This document shows positions 1 to 5,626 of a stretch of DNA of 6,877 nt, in pieces. Both the position numbers and the translations under genes were made by a program. The stretch's first letter is position 1; each line of letters opens with the position of its first letter. The notes below the pieces were generated by a model, which did not search any database, had not been told where the DNA came from, and saw nothing but the letters and a program-made list of their open reading frames with translations. Source of the DNA: an uncultured Micrococcales bacterium (lineage in GTDB: Bacteria; Actinomycetota; Actinomycetes; S36-B12; GCA-2699445); contig CAIWTL010000161.1 of the NCBI GenBank assembly GCA_903915555.1, positions 1 through 6,877 on the forward strand, read 5' to 3'.

Positions 1-156
1 GTCGCGATCGGTAACGCCGCGAACGCGGGGCTCCTGGCGGTGCGCATCCTCGCGGTCGGAGACGCCGGGCTGCGACGTCGACTCGACGATCATCGGGCGC
101 AACTCGCCGCGACCGCGCAGGAGAAAGGTCGCCTGCTGCGCGAGGGTCTCGCCTGA
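1..156 (+). CDS. purE: PurE, N5-carboxyaminoimidazole ribonucleotide mutase (C-terminal 51 residues)
   Basis: This is the 3' end of a gene whose start lies outside the window. The frame opens at base 1 and ends in TGA at 154-156. The first residues read VAIGNAANAGLLAVRIL, which matches the conserved C-terminal block of class I PurE (typically VAIGNAxNAGLLAxRIL). That block helps form the subunit interface and substrate pocket of the octamer. A charged helix (RRRLDDHRAQLAATAQEK) follows, as is usual at the PurE C-terminus. PurE is cytosolic and moves the carboxylate of N5-CAIR to C4, giving CAIR in de novo purine synthesis. In actinobacteria purK usually lies just upstream, but that is not visible here. 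The gene converges on the sugar-nucleotide dehydrogenase gene with only 16 nt between stop codons. Identification rests on this short but distinctive block. Confidence 0.9.
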   Translation, partial: VAIGNAANAGLLAVRILAVGDAGLRRRLDDHRAQLAATAQEKGRLLREGLA

Positions 157-175
157 CCCCGCCGGGTCGGGGTCA
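154..175. terminator. Hairpin at the convergent purE/ugd junction, possible bidirectional terminator
   Basis: An inverted repeat has arms 154-161 (TGACCCCG) and 168-175 (CGGGGTCA), giving an 8-bp perfect stem with a 6-nt loop. Each outer end is a stop codon: purE TGA on the plus strand, and the dehydrogenase TGA on the minus strand. There is no T-run on either side, so it is not a classical intrinsic terminator. GC-rich hairpins without a U-tract are often proposed as actinobacterial terminators, so the role is plausible but unproven. Confidence 0.5.
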
Positions 176-1477
176 GCGGACCCCCACACCCCGGTAGGTC
201 CATCCCGCTCGGCGCCACGACTCCGCATCCAGCACGTTGCGGCCGTCGAAGACCGCGGGACGCGCCACCTGCTCCGCCGTCCGGGTCGGGTCCAGATCGC
301 GGTACTCCTGCCACTCTGTGAGGAGCATCGTCAGGTCGGCGTCGCGCAGGGCCTCGTCGGCCGAGTCCACATAGTTGAGCGTCGGGTAGGCCCGTTGCGC
401 GTTCGCTCCCGCGCGGGGATCGTGGACCACGACCTCGGCGCCCTTCAGATGCAGGGCCGCGGCGATCGACAGGGCGGGGGAGTCCCGGACGTCGTCGCTG
501 TCGGGCTTGAACGCGACCCCGAGGATCGCGATGCGCGCACCCGTCAGCGAACCGTCGAGGAGTTCCGCGGCCATCCGCACCGCGGTATCGCGCTGCTGCA
601 GGTTCAGGCGGTCGACCTCGCGCAGGAAGGCGAGGCTCTCGCCGACGCCCATCTCGTCGGCACGCGCCATGAAGGCCCGGATGTCCTTGGGCAGACAGCC
701 TCCCCCGAACCCGATCCCGGCCCGCAGGAAACGGCGGCCGATCCGCTCGTCGAGGCCGATGGCGTGCGCCAGGGTGGTCACATCGGCCCCCGTCGCATCG
801 CAGATCTCGGACATCGCGTTGATGAAGGAGATCTTGGTGGCGAGGAATGAGTTCGCCGCGACCTTGACGAGCTCCGCGGTCGCGTAGTCGGTCACCAGGA
901 ACGGGGTGCCCTGCGAGATCTGGGTGCGGTAGATGTCGGCCACGACCTCGGCGTCGCGGTCGTCGTCCACCCCCACGACGATGCGGTCGGGTCGCAGGGT
1001 GTCCTCGACCGCGAATCCCTCCCGGAGGAACTCCGGGTTCCACACCAGCCGGGCCTGCCCGGCGGTGGCCTCGCGCAGCTCGGCCCGCAACCGCTGGGCC
1101 GTCCCCACCGGCACGGTGCTCTTCCCGACGACGACGGTGTCGGGGCGCATGCTCTTCGCGAGAGCCTCCACGGCGGCGTCCACCTGGCTCAGATCGGCGG
1201 CCGGTGACGCTGATGCCTGTGGCGTGCCGACGCAGACGAAGTGGACGTCGCAATCGGCCACCGCCCCGATGTCCTCGCTGAAGGTCAGACGGCCGGACGC
1301 GGTATGGCTCGCGATGAGCTCGGCGAGGCCGGGCTCGTAGAAGGGCACCTCACCGCGCGACAGGGCTTCCACCTTGCGGGGGTCGGCGTCCACCCCCACC
1401 ACCTCGTGACCCAGCTCTGCCATGGCGGCGGCGTGCGTGGCGCCGAGGTAGCCGGTGCCGATGACGGACAGACGCAT
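173..1477 (-). CDS. ugd: UDP-glucose 6-dehydrogenase (UDP-glucose/GDP-mannose dehydrogenase family)
   Basis: The 434-residue product has the usual length and domain order of the family. The N-terminal Rossmann NAD domain shows GTGYLG at 7-12 and the ribose-binding Asp at D30. NPEFLREGFAVED in the middle is the family substrate-binding block. The catalytic cysteine is C261 in GFGGGCLPKD (256-265), followed by the conserved Lys. The C-terminal UDP-binding domain has GVAFKPDSDDVRDSP. The enzyme oxidises UDP-glucose twice with 2 NAD+ to UDP-glucuronate, a cytosolic precursor for acidic envelope polysaccharides. GDP-mannose or UDP-ManNAc dehydrogenases share this fold, so the substrate is inferred from overall resemblance. 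The ATG at 1477 begins directly with the nucleotide-binding strand MRLSVIGTGYLG, which fixes the start. No Shine-Dalgarno precedes it, and a -10-like box lies 6 nt upstream, suggesting a leaderless message. The gene is single and divergent from the acyl-CoA dehydrogenase gene. Confidence 0.9.
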   Translation of the reverse strand: MRLSVIGTGYLGATHAAAMAELGHEVVGVDADPRKVEALSRGEVPFYEPGLAELIASHTASGRLTFSEDIGAVADCDVHFVCVGTPQASASPAADLSQVDAAVEALAKSMRPDTVVVGKSTVPVGTAQRLRAELREATAGQARLVWNPEFLREGFAVEDTLRPDRIVVGVDDDRDAEVVADIYRTQISQGTPFLVTDYATAELVKVAANSFLATKISFINAMSEICDATGADVTTLAHAIGLDERIGRRFLRAGIGFGGGCLPKDIRAFMARADEMGVGESLAFLREVDRLNLQQRDTAVRMAAELLDGSLTGARIAILGVAFKPDSDDVRDSPALSIAAALHLKGAEVVVHDPRAGANAQRAYPTLNYVDSADEALRDADLTMLLTEWQEYRDLDPTRTAEQVARPAVFDGRNVLDAESWRRAGWTYRGVGVR

Positions 1478-1483
1478 CCCATG

Positions 1484-1489
1484 AGGCTA
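1484..1489 (-). promoter_or_regulatory. Putative -10 box of ugd (leaderless arrangement)
   Basis: On the minus strand the hexamer reads TAGCCT, fitting the actinobacterial TAnnnT -10 consensus. Six bases separate it from the ATG at 1477, so transcription would begin at or next to the start codon. I see no convincing -35 element. Placement relative to the ATG is the main support. Confidence 0.4.
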
Positions 1490-1533
1490 GACCACCCCTC
1501 CGGTCCCCGGACGCGGGACGCACCGCGGGGGCC

Positions 1534-1539
1534 TACCCT
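1534..1539 (+). promoter_or_regulatory. Putative -10 box for the acyl-CoA dehydrogenase/thioesterase unit
   Basis: TACCCT fits TAnnnT and lies in the 144-bp divergent gap. It would give a 5' UTR of roughly 75 nt before the GTG at 1622. There is no good -35 match, so this is only a candidate. No operator palindrome stands out in the gap. Confidence 0.25.
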
Positions 1540-1609
1540 GGAGGGGTTCCCGATCACCGCGAGTGCCGGTGGTCGATCGTCGGGGCGCGTCCGCCGTGCC
1601 CCCTGAGGT

Positions 1610-1615
1610 GGAGGT
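1610..1615 (+). promoter_or_regulatory. Shine-Dalgarno that decides the GTG start of the acyl-CoA dehydrogenase
   Basis: GGAGGT lies 6 nt before the GTG at 1622. It supports GTG rather than a later ATG, none of which would keep the N-terminal helix complete. Confidence 0.75.
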
Positions 1616-1621
1616 AGCCGC

Positions 1622-2779
1622 GTGGATCCCGAGTACGACCTGTTCCGACTCAGCGACGAGCACGAAGCCCTGCGTGAGGCCGTGCGCTCGTTGGCGGAGG
1701 ACAAGATCGCGCCGCGGGCAGCCGAGATCGACGAGACCGGCGAATTCCCCAAGGACGTCTACGAGGCGCTGGTGGGTGCGGGTTTCCACGCGATCCACAT
1801 CCCCGAGGCCTATGGCGGAGAGGGGGGTGACCAGATCGCCTCGTGCATCGTGGCCGAGGAGGTCGCGCGTGTCTGTGGATCCAGTTCCCTCATCCCCGCC
1901 GTCAACAAGTTGGGCACGACCCCGCTCCTCGTGGGGGGGTCGGAGGAGCTCAAGCAGCGCTACCTGTCCGAGGTGGCGAGCGGTGAGGCCATGTTCTCCT
2001 ACGCCCTGAGCGAGCGGGAGGCCGGTTCCGACGCAGCGGCCATGAAGACACGTGCGGTCCGGGACGGCGACTCCTGGGTGCTCAACGGCCAGAAGTCCTG
2101 GATCACCAACGCCGGCATATCGAAGTACTACACGGTGATGGCGTCGACGGACCCCGAGAAGGGCGCCCGGGGGATCTCGGCGTTCGTCGTGCACCACGAT
2201 GATCCCGGCTTCTCGCTGGGCACGCCGGAACGCAAACTCGGAATCCACGGTTCCCCCACCCGCGAGATCTTCTTCGAGGACGTCCGCATCCCCGCCGACC
2301 GCATGGTCGGTGAGGAAGGAACCGGCTTCGGCACCGCCATGAAGACCCTCGACATCACACGCATCACGATCGGCGCCCAGGCCCTGGGCATGGCTCAGGG
2401 TGCGCTCGACGCGGCGGTCGACTACGCCAAGGAGCGCCGGCAGTTCGGCAAGGCCATCGCAGAGTTCCAGGGGCTCCAGTTCATGATCGCCGACATGGCG
2501 ATGAAGGTCGCCGCTGCGCGGTCCCTCGTCTACCAGGCGGCGGCGAAGTGCGAGCGCATGGAGCCGGACCTGTCGTTCTTCGGGGCGGCGGCCAAGTGCT
2601 TCGCGTCGGACACCGCGATGGAGGTCACCACCAATGCCGTGCAGGTCTTCGGAGGCGCGGGCTACGTCCGCGACCATCCGGTCGAGCGCATGATGAGGGA
2701 CGCCAAGATCACGCAGATCTACGAGGGCACCAACCAGATCCAGCGATTGGTCATGGCGCGATCCCTGCTCCGCGGATGA
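1622..2779 (+). CDS. fadE25: Acyl-CoA dehydrogenase, FadE25-like
   Basis: The 385-residue flavoprotein has the standard length of short/medium-chain acyl-CoA dehydrogenases. It oxidises an acyl-CoA to the trans-2-enoyl-CoA, passing electrons from FAD to electron-transfer flavoprotein. An N-terminal helical domain occupies about 1-120. The first family signature, YALSEREAGSD (127-137), and WITNAG (160-165) contact FAD and substrate in the central beta domain. The C-terminal helical domain has RRQFGK, then VFGGAGY (342-348) and RDHPVERMMRDAK. The catalytic base is probably E368 in IYEGTNQIQR, the usual position in this group. From memory it closely resembles mycobacterial FadE25, including LIPAVNKLGT and KCFASD, and FadE25 is also encoded beside purE there. 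The true substrate is unknown; branched or short-chain acyl-CoAs are possible. GTG is the start, with a good Shine-Dalgarno. The stop overlaps the thioesterase start by ATGA, implying one transcript and coupled translation. Confidence 0.9.
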   Translation: MDPEYDLFRLSDEHEALREAVRSLAEDKIAPRAAEIDETGEFPKDVYEALVGAGFHAIHIPEAYGGEGGDQIASCIVAEEVARVCGSSSLIPAVNKLGTTPLLVGGSEELKQRYLSEVASGEAMFSYALSEREAGSDAAAMKTRAVRDGDSWVLNGQKSWITNAGISKYYTVMASTDPEKGARGISAFVVHHDDPGFSLGTPERKLGIHGSPTREIFFEDVRIPADRMVGEEGTGFGTAMKTLDITRITIGAQALGMAQGALDAAVDYAKERRQFGKAIAEFQGLQFMIADMAMKVAAARSLVYQAAAKCERMEPDLSFFGAAAKCFASDTAMEVTTNAVQVFGGAGYVRDHPVERMMRDAKITQIYEGTNQIQRLVMARSLLRG

Positions 2780-3279
2780 CCGCCGACCCACGGCCGACGT
2801 CCTACTCGCGCGTCACCCTCGCCCGGATCATGGATGTCGGGGACGCCAACCTCCTCGGCAATGTCCACGGTGGCGTGATCATGAAGGCCGTCGACGACAC
2901 CGGCGGCGCCTGCGCTGCCCGGCACTGCCGCGGCCCGGCGGTCACGGCCGCGATGGATGAGATGGTCTTCGAGGAGCCGGTGCGGGTGGGGGACATCCTC
3001 ACGACACGGGCCATGGTCAACTGGGTCGGCCGGACGTCGCTCGAGGTCGGCGTCCGCGTCACCGCCCAGCGCTGGAACGACGCGGGGGAGGCTGAGCACC
3101 GCGTGGCCAGCGCCTACCTCGTCTTCGTGCCCATCGGTCCCGACGAGCGGCCACTGCAGGTGCCGGAGCTCGTCCTGGAGTCCGAGGACGACGAGCGCCG
3201 GTGGCGCGAGGCGGAGATCCGGCGACAGCACCGGCTGGCGAAGCGCGACGAGATCAGACAGGGCCGCGCCGCGCGCTGA
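2776..3279 (+). CDS. Hotdog-fold acyl-CoA thioesterase (YciA/BACH-like)
   Basis: The 167-residue protein hydrolyses acyl-CoA to free acid and CoA. A single hotdog domain spans about 10-135. It contains GNVHGGVIMKAVDD (28-41), matching the family pattern of HGG or FGG followed seven residues later by an active-site Asp, here D40. MDEMVFEEPVRVGDIL and a strand ending in AYLVFVPI complete the fold. A highly charged helical tail (about 145-167, rich in Arg and Glu) follows, as in many BACH-type bacterial thioesterases. Such enzymes work as hexamers (trimers of dimers) in the cytosol. The start is the ATG at 2776, inside the ATGA overlap with the dehydrogenase stop. The frame is open further upstream, but that part lies inside the dehydrogenase gene and reads as low-complexity Arg/Gly sequence, so I rejected it. 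The pairing suggests control of the CoA pool or release of acids from incomplete oxidation. The chain-length preference is not visible. Confidence 0.87.
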   Translation: MTADPRPTSYSRVTLARIMDVGDANLLGNVHGGVIMKAVDDTGGACAARHCRGPAVTAAMDEMVFEEPVRVGDILTTRAMVNWVGRTSLEVGVRVTAQRWNDAGEAEHRVASAYLVFVPIGPDERPLQVPELVLESEDDERRWREAEIRRQHRLAKRDEIRQGRAAR

Positions 3280-3280
3280 C

Positions 3281-4645
3281 CTAACCCGCCGGGACGGCCG
3301 GTATGTCGCAGATGTCGTCCTTCGCCGAACGCACGGTGTTGTCCATGCCGGTATTGGCCGACCGGACGGGCACGAGACCCGAGTAGTCGGCGCCGATCGC
3401 GACCTCGAAGACTCCGCCGAGCCCGGGCACCTCGACGAAGTGCGCCCCTGGGAGCGACGCCTTCAGGGTCGCCGCCGACTTGGGATAGGCCGGGTCGAAG
3501 CGCACGGTGGTGGTGGGTGGGGTCTCGCCCGCCGCTGTCAGTGGTGTCACCTGGTAACCGGCGGACTGGAGATCGGTCACCGCCTGCTGCCCGTAGGGCC
3601 CCGTCGGGGTGACCGACAGGGCGACCTCGCCGGGAGCCACCTCGACGGCCACGGCCTTCGGCGCCGGGGGCAGCGGGCGATCGTCCGCCAATGCGGCGAA
3701 CATCGCATCCGCGGCAGCCGTGTTCCACAGCACTGTGCTCTCGCCCTCGTGCATGTGGTTGCCGTCGCTGACCGGGACCGTCGTGAACACGACCTTCCCG
3801 AGGTCCACATCGCCGGCCCGCCCCGCGAGGGCGGCGATCGCGTCACGGGTCAGGCGCTCATCGGTCGTGACGCTGCTGACTCCGGCGTCCACGAGTCCGT
3901 TGAGGGCGACCGGATTCAGCAGCGTGCCGGCACTGAAGACCTTCTGCAGCATGGCCGCCATGAACTTCTGCTGACGTGCGGACCGTCCGAAGTCGTTGTC
4001 GATGTAGCGCGCCCGGACATAGGCCAGGGCCTGCGGGCCGTCGATCGTCTGGCGGCCGGCCGGGAGGTCGAGACCGGAGAGGGTGTCCTGCAACGGCGTG
4101 GGCAGGCAGACCTCGACACCCCCGACGGCATCCACCATGCGCAGGAACCCGGCGAAGTCGATCTCGACGTAGTGGTCGATCGTGAGACCCGTCGCCTGCT
4201 CGACGGTCTGCACGGTGACAGCGGGACCGCCGGAGGAGAACGCGGAGTTGATCTTGCCCTGATGCTCCGGAACGGCCTGCCCCTCCGGCCCGGTGTGGGC
4301 CGGGATCGTGACCAGCGAGTCCCGCGGGATGCTGATGACGCTCACGTCACCCAGGTCCGATCCCAGATGGACCAGCAGCATGGTGTCGGTGTGCCGACCG
4401 AAGTCGTCGTAGCCGGCGCTGAGGCGACGCCGTTCTCGACCGGACAGCCCGGAGCGGTCGTCCGATCCCACCACCAGGATGTTCGTGGGGCCACCGGTCC
4501 ACACGGATGAACCGCCGAGGCCACCGAACACGTCCACCGTGCTCAGCCCAGAGAGGTAGCGCTCACTCGCGGCCCACCCGGTCACGCTGACTGTCAGCAG
4601 AAGAGCCGAGAAGACGGCGACAGCGGCCCGGCCGATGCGCGACAC
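3281..4645 (-). CDS. LytR-CpsA-Psr (LCP) cell-wall glycopolymer ligase with LytR_C domain
   Basis: The 454-residue membrane-anchored protein is predicted to transfer undecaprenyl- or decaprenyl-linked glycopolymer to peptidoglycan outside the membrane. It has a short basic N-terminus (VSRIGR) and one transmembrane segment at about 7-26. The LCP domain runs from about 54 to 235, with NILVVGSDDRSG (55-66), HTDTM with D87, SIPRD with R108, KINSAF (131-136), YVRAR with R211 and R213, and DFGRSARQQ (218-226). The Asp and Arg residues are the expected metal- and pyrophosphate-binding set. A LytR_C domain lies at about 331-422, ending in GADYSG. The only cysteines are C180 and C446, both outside the membrane. 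The GTG start at 4645 is chosen because GAGGAAGGGG lies just upstream and the membrane helix follows at once. The frame stays open to 5140, but that extension runs antisense through the glycosyltransferase gene. The stop is 1 nt from the convergent thioesterase stop. Confidence 0.9.
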   Translation of the reverse strand: MSRIGRAAVAVFSALLLTVSVTGWAASERYLSGLSTVDVFGGLGGSSVWTGGPTNILVVGSDDRSGLSGRERRRLSAGYDDFGRHTDTMLLVHLGSDLGDVSVISIPRDSLVTIPAHTGPEGQAVPEHQGKINSAFSSGGPAVTVQTVEQATGLTIDHYVEIDFAGFLRMVDAVGGVEVCLPTPLQDTLSGLDLPAGRQTIDGPQALAYVRARYIDNDFGRSARQQKFMAAMLQKVFSAGTLLNPVALNGLVDAGVSSVTTDERLTRDAIAALAGRAGDVDLGKVVFTTVPVSDGNHMHEGESTVLWNTAAADAMFAALADDRPLPPAPKAVAVEVAPGEVALSVTPTGPYGQQAVTDLQSAGYQVTPLTAAGETPPTTTVRFDPAYPKSAATLKASLPGAHFVEVPGLGGVFEVAIGADYSGLVPVRSANTGMDNTVRSAKDDICDIPAVPAG

Positions 4646-4650
4646 CCGGT

Positions 4651-4660
4651 CCCCTTCCTC
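4651..4660 (-). promoter_or_regulatory. Shine-Dalgarno that decides the GTG start of the LCP gene
   Basis: On the minus strand GAGGAAGGGG precedes the GTG at 4645 by 5 nt (about 7 nt from the GGAAGG core). The nearest upstream in-frame valines use GTC, so no competing start lies close by. Confidence 0.65.
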
Positions 4661-4672
4661 GACGAGGACGCC

Positions 4673-4682
4673 CCCCGCGGGG
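4673..4682. repeat. Perfect palindrome in the LCP 5' leader
   Basis: CCCCGCGGGG is a perfect 10-bp palindrome. An alternative fold pairs CGCCCC (4669-4674) with GGGGCG (4679-4684) around a 4-nt loop. It falls between the putative -10 box and the Shine-Dalgarno of the LCP gene, so it could be a leader hairpin or a protein site. In such GC-rich DNA it could also be chance. Confidence 0.3.
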
Positions 4683-4694
4683 CGCCGACACGTG

Positions 4695-4700
4695 AGCCTA
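4695..4700 (-). promoter_or_regulatory. Putative -10 box of the LCP gene
   Basis: TAGGCT on the minus strand fits TAnnnT and would give a leader of about 40 nt carrying the Shine-Dalgarno. A CACGTG palindrome (4689-4694) sits just downstream, near the expected transcription start. No clear -35 element is seen. Confidence 0.3.
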
Positions 4701-4752
4701 AGCGACGGTCCTCGTCCTGCCGTGTAGCGGTCGTCCGCGTGCCGCCCGGTGC

Positions 4753-4758
4753 TAGATT
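4753..4758 (+). promoter_or_regulatory. Putative -10 box of the glycosyltransferase operon
   Basis: TAGATT fits TAnnnT within an AT-richer patch (GCTAGATTCA) that stands out in this DNA. Transcription would begin near 4765, leaving a leader of about 37 nt with the Shine-Dalgarno at 4792-4797. The -35 region shows no good match. Confidence 0.4.
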
Positions 4759-4791
4759 CAGCGTGGATCCGGGCTCGGCCCGACAGCGGCG

Positions 4792-4797
4792 AGGAGG
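4792..4797 (+). promoter_or_regulatory. Shine-Dalgarno that decides the GT2 start
   Basis: AGGAGG, a perfect consensus, lies 4 nt before the ATG at 4802. This spacing is a little short but favours 4802 over the in-frame ATG at 4739, which lacks such a site and overlaps the putative promoter. Confidence 0.75.
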
Positions 4798-4801
4798 GCT
4801 G

Positions 4802-5626
4802 ATGGCTCTCGTGAGCGTCGTGACCGCGACCTACGCGGGCGATGACCCGGCCCATCTGGCGGAGGCGCTCGACAGCGTCGCGGCCCAGACACACCGGCCG
4901 CTGCAACTCCTCGTCGCCGCCGACGGCGATCTCACCCCCGCCGCGGAGCGTCTCCTCGCCGACCGCTGCTCCCGGCACGCGTGGATCGAGGTCCACCGCC
5001 TCGCCGGCCCGGCGGGCCCCGCGGCGGCCCGCAACGCCGTGCTCCCGTTGTGTCGGGGCGAGTTCGTGGCGGTCCTCGACGCAGACGATGCCATGCAGCC
5101 CGACCGCCTCGAGGTACAGCTCGATTTCCTGGCGCAGCATCCCGAGGTGGACCTCGTGGCCTCGTGGCTCGCGGTCACCGACGACCGGGGGAGCGCACTC
5201 GAGACGCGGCGGTTCCCCGAGTCCTGGCAGGACGTCCGCGCCCGCTCGGCATTCTTCTGTCCCACGGCCAACACCGCGATGCTCATGCGGTCCCGCGTGC
5301 TGCCGATGTTCCGTTACCCCACCGACCTGCGGGTGGGCGAGGACTACCGACTGTGGGTCTCGCTCATGCGGGCCGGCGCCCGGATCGCCAACGTCCCGCG
5401 ACCTCTCACGCGGTATCGCACCGGTCCCGGTTACTTCGAACGGCGCCGTGGGTACCGGTATGCGGTCAGCGACCTCGTGACCAAGATCCTGGCATTGCCG
5501 CTCGCCCCGTGGTGGCAGGCTCCCGTGGTGCTCGTGATCGCCGGCGCCACGTTCGTCGTCCGACTGCTCCCGGCCTCGTGGTTCCGCGGCGCGTACGCCG
5601 CGTTCGAGAGGGTGACGCGCGGATGA
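4802..5626 (+). CDS. Family 2 (GT-A fold) glycosyltransferase
   Basis: The 274-residue protein begins at the typical first strand of a GT-A domain, MALVSVVTATYAGDD. It continues with LAEALDSVAAQTHRPLQLLVAADG, the usual nucleotide-binding half. GPAAARNAVLPLCRGEFVAVLDADD follows, with the metal- and nucleotide-sugar-binding DxD motif at 93-96. GEDYRLW at 179-185 supplies the probable catalytic acidic residue (E180 or D181). R-rich sequence around 215-220 (FERRRGYRY) and a hydrophobic stretch at about 241-257, flanked by Trp residues, suggest a membrane-associated C-terminus, as expected for an enzyme acting on lipid-linked acceptors. It transfers a sugar from a nucleotide donor; donor and acceptor cannot be read from the sequence. 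The gene is divergent from the LCP gene. It overlaps the GT4 gene by ATGA, so the two are almost certainly co-translated and probably act on the same glycan. Confidence 0.88.
   Translation: MALVSVVTATYAGDDPAHLAEALDSVAAQTHRPLQLLVAADGDLTPAAERLLADRCSRHAWIEVHRLAGPAGPAAARNAVLPLCRGEFVAVLDADDAMQPDRLEVQLDFLAQHPEVDLVASWLAVTDDRGSALETRRFPESWQDVRARSAFFCPTANTAMLMRSRVLPMFRYPTDLRVGEDYRLWVSLMRAGARIANVPRPLTRYRTGPGYFERRRGYRYAVSDLVTKILALPLAPWWQAPVVLVIAGATFVVRLLPASWFRGAYAAFERVTRG

Noticed and set aside
90..1253. Minus-strand open frame in another register within ugd
   Set aside because: It is Arg/Gly/Pro-rich with no motif, while the overlapping frame encodes a complete UDP-glucose dehydrogenase.
2548..2775. 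N-terminal extension of the thioesterase into the dehydrogenase gene
   Set aside because: The added residues are low-complexity and overlap the conserved dehydrogenase C-terminus. The ATG in the ATGA overlap gives a normal-length hotdog protein.
1487..2791. Minus-strand open frame (434 codons) antisense to the acyl-CoA dehydrogenase
   Set aside because: The plus-strand gene carries all family motifs and a Shine-Dalgarno. The antisense frame gives low-complexity His/Arg/Leu/Asp sequence and has no ribosome binding signal I can see.
2957..4510. Long plus-strand open frame (517 codons) running antisense through the LCP gene
   Set aside because: It overlaps a well-supported gene with intact LCP and LytR_C motifs. 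Its translation is biased to Arg, Gly, Asp and His with no recognisable fold, as expected of a shadow frame in high-GC DNA.
4739..4801. N-terminal extension of the GT2 protein from the ATG at 4739
   Set aside because: GT2 proteins start at the VSVVTATY strand, a perfect AGGAGG precedes the ATG at 4802, and the extension overlaps the likely -10 box.
4646..5140. N-terminal extension of the LCP protein
   Set aside because: It would place 165 residues before the membrane helix, running antisense through the GT2 gene and its promoter region. A GTG with a Shine-Dalgarno sits just before the helix.
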